DNA of 60,848 bases from Terriglobia bacterium (lineage in GTDB: Bacteria > Acidobacteriota > Terriglobia > Bryobacterales > Bryobacteraceae): assembly GCA_020073145.1 (NCBI GenBank), contig JAIQFS010000033.1, forward strand, positions 1-60,848. The letters run 5' to 3'. This document shows positions 51,399 through 58,671 of the stretch, piece after piece (position 1 is the first letter of the stretch; each line of letters opens with the position of its first letter). The translations under genes and the position numbers were made by a program. Below the pieces are notes generated by a model that did not search any database, was not told where the DNA came from, and saw nothing but the letters and a program-made list of their open reading frames with translations.

Positions 51399-54300
51399 AT
51401 GCGAGCCGTACCAGAAGAAGCTGTGCCTGATCACTCCGGCGAACTCCGCCTGCAATTCGGAATCGCGTTTCGGGATCTCTATGAACGCGATGGACTGGTC
51501 CGTCTGGACCAGGAATTCCTCCGCTTTTTGGCGGCGGCCGAGCCGGAACTCCACGCCCGCCTGATCGCCGTCCGCACTGCGGCCCAGCCCTTGGCCGGCA
51601 AGCCGGAATCCGATCTGATTCTCCAACTGGCCGAGCCGCTCGAAGATTTCATCGGCCAGCTCTTCGGGATCCAGCCGGAAATCCATCGCCTCCAAAAGCG
51701 CGAATCCGAATTTACTGCCCTCTATACCGTCAAGCGCAAGTTCGTCCACAAACGGGCGCTCACCGGGATGAACGCCGAAAAGGCCGCGGCCCTCGATGGC
51801 GACGCGCTCGGCCGTTCGCTGGAAGCCCTGTTCGCCGAGCCGCTCACGGACGGAACCTTCGCCAACCACGTCGGAGATTGGCTGCAAGCCGAAGCGCAGC
51901 ATGCCGAGGCCATCAAGCAGGCCGCCCTTTACGCCGCGTGGGCCACTCTGGCGCCCGCCGGCAAAGCTCGCCACCGCGGCACGCGCCTCTTCCGCGCTCC
52001 GGCGAAAACCGATCCCCATGACCTCGTGCCCGTGGAAACGCTGCTCCAGAATGGCGTTCCGGAATTGCAGTTAGGACGCGAGCACTGGCGTCACCGCGAG
52101 GGTTTTCAATTGACCGACCCGGGAACCGACCTGCTCGGCGCCCTGGATCAGGCCAACTACTGCATCAAGTGCCACAACCAGGCCAAGGACTCGTGCCGCA
52201 CCGGGCTCAAGGAGAAGACCGGCGAGTTCAAGCGCACCGTCTTCGGCGTGACTCTCGCCGGCTGCCCGCTCGACGAAAAGATCTCGGAGATGAACACGCT
52301 CAAGCTCGCTGGCAACACCATCGGCGCCCTGGCCACGGTCATCATCGACAACCCCATGTGCGCCGGCACCGGCCACCGCATCTGCAATGACTGCATGAAG
52401 GCCTGCATTTTCCAGAAGCAGGAGCCGGTGGACATTCCGCAAGTCGAGACGCGCACCTTGAAAGACCTGCTCGAATTTCCGTGGGGGTTTGAGATTTATA
52501 GCTTGCTCACCCGCTGGAACCCGCTCAACCTGCGGCGGCCGTTTCCCCAGCCGGAGAGCGGCTACAAAGTGCTAGTAGTCGGCTTGGGTCCCGCCGGAAG
52601 CACCCTGGCCCACCATTTGATGAACGACGGCCACACTGTGGTGGCGGTGGACGGCCTCAAAATTGAGCCTCTGTCGCCGGAAATCTGCGGCATCCTGCCC
52701 TCGGGCGAGCGCGTTCCCTTCCGCCCCATCCGCGATGTCAACGAACTGTATGAGTCGCTCGACAACCGTCTGATGGCCGGTTTCGGCGGCGTGGCCGAGT
52801 ACGGCATCACGGTTCGCTGGAACAAGAATTTTCTCAAGCTGGAGCGGCTGCTCCTCGAGCGGCGCGCCGAGTTCCGCATGTACGGCGGCGTCCGGTTCGG
52901 CGGCACCGTCACGGTGGATAGCGCCTTCGAGATGGGGTTCGACCACATCGCCCTGTGCGCGGGAGCCGGCAGGCCCACCGTCATCCCCATGAAGAACGGT
53001 CTGGCGCGCGGCGTCCGCCAGGCCTCCGATTTCCTGATGGCCTTGCAGCTCACCGGCGCCGCCAAATCGGAATCCATCGCCAACCTCCAGGTGAGGATGC
53101 CCATCGTGGTGGTCGGCGGCGGTCTCACCGCCATCGACACCGCCACCGAATCCCTGGCCTATTACGTGGTCCAGGTGGAGAAGTTCTCCCAACGTTACCG
53201 GATCCTGGTCGCCGAGCGCGGAGAGACCGCCGTTCGCGCGCTGTGGACCGAAGAAGAGACCGAGGCCGCTGAAGAGTTCCTCGCCCACGCCCGTGCCATT
53301 CGCGAAGAGCGCATAGCCGCGGCCCGCGACGGCCGCGCGCCCAATCTGATCGACCTGCTCAATTCCTGGGGCGGCTGCACCATCGCCTACCGCCGCCGCC
53401 TGGTCGATTCGCCCAGCTATACCCTGAACCACGAAGAAGTCGCCAAGGCCCTGGAAGAGGGTGTCCGCTTCGCCGAGTGCCTCACCCCCGAAGAAGTCGA
53501 GGTGGATGCGCGCGGCCACGCCCAGGCGCTCAAGGTCGGCGTCTCGCGCTACGATGCCGCAGCCGGCAAGATCGTGAAGACCGGAGAAACCGCGGTGCTT
53601 CCCGCGCGCGCCATCTTGATCGCCGCCGGCACCCAGCCCAACACCGTCCTGGCGCGTGAAGACAGCCGCAATATTTTCGTGCACGGCAAGCATTTTCAGG
53701 CGGTGGACGAGCACGGCCATCCGGTTCAACCCGAGGTGCTGACCAAGCCTTCAGCGGTGTATGTGCTGACCTCGCTCCGCCCGGATCAGCGCGCCCTCAG
53801 TTTCTTTGGCGATCTGCATCCCTCCTTCGCGGGCAATGTGGTCAAGGCCATGTCGAGCGCTCGCCAAGGCTACCCCGTGGTCTCTCGCATGCTTGCCCGG
53901 CGCGCCCCCACCGCGCCCACCGGCCGGGAATTGATCCGTAAGCTCGATGCCGAGTTGGTGGCCGTCGTCCATGAGGTAAAGCGCCTGACCGCGAATATCG
54001 TCGAGGTGGTGGTGCGCGCTCCGCAGGCCGCGCGCGCGTTCCATCCCGGCCAGTTCTACCGCCTGCAGAATTACGAAGCCTTCGCCCCGCGCGTGGATGG
54101 CACCGTGCTCGCCATGGAAGGCTTGGCGCTCACCGGCGCTTCTGTCGATCCGGACCAAGGTCTGCTCTCCACCATCGTGCTGGAAATGGGCGGGTCGTCC
54201 GACATCTGCGCGGTCCTCAAAAAGGGCGAGCCCATCGTGCTGATGGGGCCGACTGGTACGCCCACCGAAACGCCGGGCGCCGAGACCGTGCTGCTGGCGG

Positions 54301-54953
54301 GTGGCGGCCTGGGCAATGCCGTGCTCTTCTCCATCGGCCAACGCTTCCGCGCCAATGGTTCCCGCGTGGTTTACTTCGCCGGGTATAAGAAGATTGCCGA
54401 CCGCTACAAGATCGACGACATCAAGCGGGCCGCCGATATCGTCATCTGGACCTGCGATGAGGCGCCGGGCTTCCAGCCCGACCGGCCGCAAGACCGGGCC
54501 TTCGTCGGCAATATCGTCGAGGCCATGCTGGCCTATGCCACGGGCAAGCTCGGCGGCGCGCCGGCCATTCCGCTGAGCGACGTCGGACGCATCATCGCCA
54601 TCGGTTCTGATGGCATGATGGCGGCCGTGGCGCGCGCCCGGCATGGCGTGCTGGCCCCCTACCTCGAACCCGGGCACCTCGCCATCGGCAGCATCAATTC
54701 ACCGATGCAGTGCATGATGAAGGAAATCTGCGCCCAGTGTTTACAGCTTCACAAAGACCCCGCGACCGGCGAAGAGCGCGTGGTCTTCAGTTGCTTCAAC
54801 CAGGATCAGAACCTCGATCAAGTCGATTGGCCCACGCTGCGGACCCGTCTCACCCAGAACGGCGTCCACGAAAAGCTGACTGCCCAGTGGATCGATCACT
54901 GCCTCCGCGATATCGGCGCGCGTCCCGAACTAGCCGGCGCCACCGCCGAATAG
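51399..54953 (+). CDS. Fused GltD/NfnB-like and PyrK/NfnA-like flavoprotein
   Basis: An 1184-aa cytoplasmic multidomain flavoprotein. Residues 1-250 are helical and unrecognised. Residues 255-336 hold cysteines for about two [4Fe-4S] clusters: Cys255, Cys258 and Cys266; Cys289; Cys321, Cys329, Cys332 and Cys336. Then come two dinucleotide-binding sites, one for FAD near Gly395 (VVGLGPAGSTLA) and one for NAD(P)H near residue 573 (VVVGGGLTAIDTA). From about residue 854 a PyrK/FNR-like module follows (FHPGQFYRLQNY, LLAGGGLGNAV) with a C-terminal cluster: Cys1105, Cys1111, Cys1114 and Cys1132. This resembles the two Nfn transhydrogenase subunits in one chain. ATG 51399 is favoured; 51324 is possible. 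Long proteins of this kind occur in Proteobacteria; the reaction is unknown. Confidence 0.85.
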   Translation: MRAVPEEAVPDHSGELRLQFGIAFRDLYERDGLVRLDQEFLRFLAAAEPELHARLIAVRTAAQPLAGKPESDLILQLAEPLEDFIGQLFGIQPEIHRLQKRESEFTALYTVKRKFVHKRALTGMNAEKAAALDGDALGRSLEALFAEPLTDGTFANHVGDWLQAEAQHAEAIKQAALYAAWATLAPAGKARHRGTRLFRAPAKTDPHDLVPVETLLQNGVPELQLGREHWRHREGFQLTDPGTDLLGALDQANYCIKCHNQAKDSCRTGLKEKTGEFKRTVFGVTLAGCPLDEKISEMNTLKLAGNTIGALATVIIDNPMCAGTGHRICNDCMKACIFQKQEPVDIPQVETRTLKDLLEFPWGFEIYSLLTRWNPLNLRRPFPQPESGYKVLVVGLGPAGSTLAHHLMNDGHTVVAVDGLKIEPLSPEICGILPSGERVPFRPIRDVNELYESLDNRLMAGFGGVAEYGITVRWNKNFLKLERLLLERRAEFRMYGGVRFGGTVTVDSAFEMGFDHIALCAGAGRPTVIPMKNGLARGVRQASDFLMALQLTGAAKSESIANLQVRMPIVVVGGGLTAIDTATESLAYYVVQVEKFSQRYRILVAERGETAVRALWTEEETEAAEEFLAHARAIREERIAAARDGRAPNLIDLLNSWGGCTIAYRRRLVDSPSYTLNHEEVAKALEEGVRFAECLTPEEVEVDARGHAQALKVGVSRYDAAAGKIVKTGETAVLPARAILIAAGTQPNTVLAREDSRNIFVHGKHFQAVDEHGHPVQPEVLTKPSAVYVLTSLRPDQRALSFFGDLHPSFAGNVVKAMSSARQGYPVVSRMLARRAPTAPTGRELIRKLDAELVAVVHEVKRLTANIVEVVVRAPQAARAFHPGQFYRLQNYEAFAPRVDGTVLAMEGLALTGASVDPDQGLLSTIVLEMGGSSDICAVLKKGEPIVLMGPTGTPTETPGAETVLLAGGGLGNAVLFSIGQRFRANGSRVVYFAGYKKIADRYKIDDIKRAADIVIWTCDEAPGFQPDRPQDRAFVGNIVEAMLAYATGKLGGAPAIPLSDVGRIIAIGSDGMMAAVARARHGVLAPYLEPGHLAIGSINSPMQCMMKEICAQCLQLHKDPATGEERVVFSCFNQDQNLDQVDWPTLRTRLTQNGVHEKLTAQWIDHCLRDIGARPELAGATAE

Positions 54954-54962
54954 CTTCCTGTG

Positions 54963-54983
54963 GGGCAGGCGATTCGCCTGCCC
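54963..54983. terminator. Strong hairpin between convergent genes, REP-like
   Basis: A perfect 9-bp stem with a 3-nt loop: GGGCAGGCG (54963-54971), ATT, CGCCTGCCC (54975-54983). It sits in the 37-bp spacer between two convergent 3' ends, so it can end transcription from both sides. No T-run follows. The motif GGGCAGGCG-loop-CGCCTGCCC also looks like a dispersed intergenic palindrome of the REP type, which a genome-wide count would settle. Confidence 0.6.
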
Positions 54984-54990
54984 AGGCTCC

Positions 54991-55767
54991 TCACGGCAAT
55001 CCGCTGGCCAGTTTCGATTCCACCACCGCCGCGCGCGTGGCCCCGATCGTCAGCACCCGCCAAGGGCAGGTCATGGGCGTGGCCCCTTCCCACGCCAGGT
55101 GCAGTTCGTTCGCTCCCGGAGGCAGGCGCGAAATCAGGATCTTTCCCTCCGTGCGGATCAAATACATCCGCGGATAGCTGCCCGTCCGCACTTCGCCGAT
55201 CGAGATCCAGCCGAGTCCCGGCTGCTCGGCCACCACGGGAAGAGCGACCTCGGCCTTCGTCGACAACTGCGTGACCGGTTGATGGCCGCGGTCCAGGGTG
55301 GCGTCCTCCATGAACTCGAATTCGGTGGTCTCGTTGTCCAGTGACATCCGAACCAGCGGGCCTGACTTGGGTACCACATAGCGGAACGCAATGCCGTCGT
55401 TATAGGCGCGCACCTCGACATTGATGCGGCGCCCGAGCGAGCCGTTCTGCATGTACTCCGCGGTCAGCGCATGGTACCCGGACGCGGATTCCGTCTTCGC
55501 CCCGATCATCCCCACGTTCTGGCCGAGCAGCGGCTGATCGTGGATATCCAGCCCCAGGAACGATGTGTTGATGAAGCGCTGCCCGTGATAGTACACCTGG
55601 TAGGCCAGGCGAACCGTTTCTTCCGGCTCCGGATGGATGAGGAAGATGCGGAATTCGATTTGCCCGTCCGGCGACGTAACGCGGCGCTCATCCTGAGCCC
55701 GGGCGCCCGCGGCACACAGGAGCAGGGTCAGCAGGAGCGTCAAGGCGCGAGTCTTCTGATGAGGCAC
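54991..55767 (-). CDS. Stand-alone GH97 N-terminal domain protein, secreted
   Basis: A 258-aa secreted protein (signal peptide ending around CAAGARAQ) made only of a beta-sandwich like the N-terminal domain of family 97 glycoside hydrolases: VTSPDGQIEFRIFL, LGLDIHDQPLLG, then VEVRAYNDGIAFRYVVPKSG, EFEFMEDATLDRGH and GARTG-like SYPRMYLIRTEGKILISRLPPG. GH97 enzymes are normally over 600 aa, with a catalytic barrel after this domain. Here the frame stops cleanly 8 bp before a terminator hairpin, and no barrel remnant follows. It could be a sugar-binding protein or a truncated enzyme. Confidence 0.8.
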   Translation of the reverse strand: MPHQKTRALTLLLTLLLCAAGARAQDERRVTSPDGQIEFRIFLIHPEPEETVRLAYQVYYHGQRFINTSFLGLDIHDQPLLGQNVGMIGAKTESASGYHALTAEYMQNGSLGRRINVEVRAYNDGIAFRYVVPKSGPLVRMSLDNETTEFEFMEDATLDRGHQPVTQLSTKAEVALPVVAEQPGLGWISIGEVRTGSYPRMYLIRTEGKILISRLPPGANELHLAWEGATPMTCPWRVLTIGATRAAVVESKLASGLP

Positions 55768-55808
55768 TATCCCAAAATCTCACAATAGGGGGTGTGCCGC
55801 ATAGCGGT

Positions 55809-56678
55809 TTACGCCGACAAGGCTTCATGAATGCGCCGCGCCACCAGCGCGTCAGCCAGATAGCCGTCGATGGAGTGGTGATTGTCGGTGAAGTTCTCCA
55901 CTTGCGAGTAGTCTTCGACCGCGGGCTCCACATCGAAGTGGTCCCGGTCAAGAGGGAATAAAGCGACTACGTCGCGTGGATCGCGCGCGTTGAGCCAGGC
56001 CGCTGCGCCGCGCGGAAAAGCCAGAGGTTTGCGCAGGCGGCTGGCGATGGCGTGCATCCCCAAGGGCGAGCCGAGCGTCAGGAAGAGCGGCATTGCAGGG
56101 CTGCCCGCCGTGCGGCTGGACAGGATGTTGTACGCCACCAGGGAGCCCAGCGAGTGCGCCACGACCACGCACCGCTCGTTGGGTATGCCCGCACCCACGA
56201 TGGCGTCGATTTTCGCCCGCACGCCGCCAAACGTGAGGTAGACCCACACGTCGCGGGTGATGGTGTCGATCGCGTTGCCCCCCATCTCGGTCGAATCCAG
56301 CGCCCGCAGCATCGCCAAAACCCACGGCCAGTTCTGCGGCCCTCGTTCGACGGGCCGGCCCTCGAAGTACGCCAGGACCCGATCGTCCGGAATGTGCCGG
56401 GCGTCCAGCATCTCGCGCAGCATCTCAACCCGGAGCGCATCCCTGCCGGTCACCGTTGGTTCGCCGCGCAGGAGGATATTGGTGGCCAACGGCGCGTCGA
56501 CTTCCCGCACCATGCGGTCGAGATCGTCGGCGTAAAAAGGCAGGATGACCTCGGTGCCGGCTGGCCATGCCAGCCGCGCCGCCTCAAAGCTCCGGCCCAG
56601 GCATCCTTCCCAAAACAACCGCAGTTCTTCGGCGTTCTTTACGCTTTGGCTCCTGCCGTGAATGAAGATCAGCTTCAT
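55809..56678 (-). CDS. Alpha/beta-hydrolase-fold protein paired with a caspase-like gene
   Basis: A 289-aa protein with an alpha/beta hydrolase look: LIFIHGRSQ at the N-terminus, the nucleophile elbow VVVAHSLGSLVAYNI with Ser176, and possible acid and base residues in DPRDVVALFPLDRDHFD and NFTDNHHSIDGYLAD near the C-terminus. No signal peptide is seen. The gene starts 3 bp after the end of the caspase-like gene, so the pair is one transcript. Such hydrolases can be lipases or esterases; substrate unknown. Confidence 0.78.
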   Translation of the reverse strand: MKLIFIHGRSQSVKNAEELRLFWEGCLGRSFEAARLAWPAGTEVILPFYADDLDRMVREVDAPLATNILLRGEPTVTGRDALRVEMLREMLDARHIPDDRVLAYFEGRPVERGPQNWPWVLAMLRALDSTEMGGNAIDTITRDVWVYLTFGGVRAKIDAIVGAGIPNERCVVVAHSLGSLVAYNILSSRTAGSPAMPLFLTLGSPLGMHAIASRLRKPLAFPRGAAAWLNARDPRDVVALFPLDRDHFDVEPAVEDYSQVENFTDNHHSIDGYLADALVARRIHEALSA

Positions 56679-56681
56679 GCG

Positions 56682-58448
56682 TCAGGTTCGGGCCATGGCA
56701 GCCTTCGGGGGATGCAGCCGTTGCGCCACGAACGCTACGCCTTCGGCAGACAGCGTCGTCCACAGAGCCGGCTGCGTGTAACGGTTGGCTTGGGCAAGCC
56801 AGGGGGCAACCGGCAAGCCCTCGTGAAGCAGCGCCCATCCTTGCGTGAGCATAGGCATGATTCCAGCGATGCGCGTTCCGGGCTGACCGGGAGGGGAAAG
56901 GCGATTCGCCAGCATCGCGACGTCGAACGGTACCGGCACTTGCGGATCGTTCCGCATCCACTCGAAGACGCTCTGCACGCCGTCGATCATTCCGGCCTGC
57001 GCGTAGGCATAGGCGGCATAGATGCCGAGCGTGGGATCCATCATCTTGAATTCCCGCACGAAGCCCGCGAACGAGGCCGCTTGGTCGCGTTCAATCTTGA
57101 GAATTCCGCGCCGGGCGGCAACCGCCGCGAAGGCCCGCCGTCTTTCGACCTCGGCCTGCTGAACCTGATAGTCATTCCAGCGGGGAGTGTTGCGGGCGGG
57201 CGCGTAACTCACGTTGACGACGCGGCCGTCTTCCACCGTCACGGCGCCGACAAAGCCCGAGAACGCCGTCAGGCACGTCCCCTGGCCGTTGACGAACTGA
57301 ATCACCACCGATCCCCACTCGGCCGCCGGCCGCACCCGGATCTGCACCGCGCCATTTTCCGGGAACACGTCGCAGTGCCCAGCCTCTCCATTCAGCAGGG
57401 CTTCCGCCACTTGAGCGCCAACGAGAGTGAATCCGGTGTGGGTCTCGAAGGACTCGCGCCCGCGCGCCGCCAGGAGCCGGGATACGTCGTCGTTGAAAGC
57501 CTGTGACGTCTCCGGAGAAAGGGGCGCCGACCGGATCTCCACTTCGGGAGCGAAGTACTTCCGGACTCCCTGGCCTTCGGCGGCGTTGCGGAGGACGGCT
57601 GCTGGGGAAGGCTGCCCGGGCGACGGCGGCGCGCCGAAATCCGGCGGCGGCGGAGATGGAGGCGGTCCGGACAGCAGCGAGAGATACTTGGGCTTCTGCG
57701 ACTCGACGCGCAGGTCCGGCACCTGGTTCAAGGCAACCGAGACGGCCGCCAGCGATTGCGGTACTTCCCGTTCCAGCCAAGGCTTGAGGGTGCGCGAAGA
57801 CACCACCCATTGACGCCCGCGGCCTTCGTCCACCACTTCGCAAACGGATGGATCGGGCCCCTGCAAACCCTGAAGCAGGCAGCGGGTGAAGACTCCGCTG
57901 TAGTCCGCGGCCGCCTGCGCGGGAGACGCCTCGTAGGCAGGGTCGCCCGGCAGGGTTGCGTAGAAGGTATCGACCTCCGGCCGCTGCGGAGTCACCGGCC
58001 TGATCGGAAACAGGATGCTGCCCGTGACCTGCGCCAGCCGGGCGTCGCTGGCAATCGACCGCCACGCATCCGAGATGAAGACGATGTGCGGGATGCCCGA
58101 GTTGCGCCCCAGGCTGACCGAGCCCACCAGATTGACCGCCTCGTTGGGATCGTTTGCCGCATCGGTGAGCAGCCAGATTTCGGTATCCCAGCTCTTCAGG
58201 ATGCCGTGTCCGGCAAAGTAGATGACGAGCTGCCCGTAGGCGCCACTGGTAACCAGGGCCCGCACCTGCGATTTCACGTCGGCGACGGACAGAACGCGGC
58301 CGCGGTCGGTGAGACAAAAGCTCTCGAATCCCTGGGACGTCGCCCACTGCGCGAACCGCTCCGCGCCATCGGCGGCAGCCTGCAGAGGAGGCAGGTTGGC
58401 CGCTCCGGCGACGCGGTCGACTCCAATAGAAATGCAGGCTTTTCTCAT
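56682..58448 (-). CDS. Caspase-like protein with Cys-to-Trp substitution
   Basis: A 588-aa protein whose first 200 residues form a caspase/C14-like domain: SIGVDRVAGAANLPPLQAAADGAE (start region), the catalytic His81 in YFAGHG, and IPHIVFISDAWRS. The family normally has Cys in the DACR(S) motif; here residue 129 is Trp (codon at 58062-58064 is TGG on the coding strand). A Pro-rich linker (around residues 265-290) joins a C-terminal domain without recognised motifs. It is likely a non-proteolytic pseudo-caspase acting as a regulator or scaffold. It is co-transcribed with the alpha/beta hydrolase. An AT-rich leader with CATAAT (58466-58471) may hold its promoter. Confidence 0.8.
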   Translation of the reverse strand: MRKACISIGVDRVAGAANLPPLQAAADGAERFAQWATSQGFESFCLTDRGRVLSVADVKSQVRALVTSGAYGQLVIYFAGHGILKSWDTEIWLLTDAANDPNEAVNLVGSVSLGRNSGIPHIVFISDAWRSIASDARLAQVTGSILFPIRPVTPQRPEVDTFYATLPGDPAYEASPAQAAADYSGVFTRCLLQGLQGPDPSVCEVVDEGRGRQWVVSSRTLKPWLEREVPQSLAAVSVALNQVPDLRVESQKPKYLSLLSGPPPSPPPPDFGAPPSPGQPSPAAVLRNAAEGQGVRKYFAPEVEIRSAPLSPETSQAFNDDVSRLLAARGRESFETHTGFTLVGAQVAEALLNGEAGHCDVFPENGAVQIRVRPAAEWGSVVIQFVNGQGTCLTAFSGFVGAVTVEDGRVVNVSYAPARNTPRWNDYQVQQAEVERRRAFAAVAARRGILKIERDQAASFAGFVREFKMMDPTLGIYAAYAYAQAGMIDGVQSVFEWMRNDPQVPVPFDVAMLANRLSPPGQPGTRIAGIMPMLTQGWALLHEGLPVAPWLAQANRYTQPALWTTLSAEGVAFVAQRLHPPKAAMART

Positions 58449-58671
58449 AAGAATTTTGTCTTGTAATTATGACAAACAGCGCACCAGCCCGGGTCGGCAG
58501 GCGACGAAGAATTCCAGCGACATTCCCAGCTGCCCCAGGGCCAGGGCCGATCTTCGTAGTGATTCCCCTGCCTGAAGTCCTGCGGCCGCGATCAGCTCAG
58601 TATCATGAACCTCGGGGGTGGCATGGACGCTCCCGCGCCAGCCTGAGATCGGCCGGCCAGTTGGGATCGCT
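58449..58671. other. Intergenic region, 223 bp
   Basis: The spacer upstream of the caspase-like gene and downstream of the heme-motif gene (both minus). Apart from the AT-rich 30 bp next to the caspase start (possible -10 CATAAT) I see no gene, repeat or strong hairpin. Confidence 0.4.
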
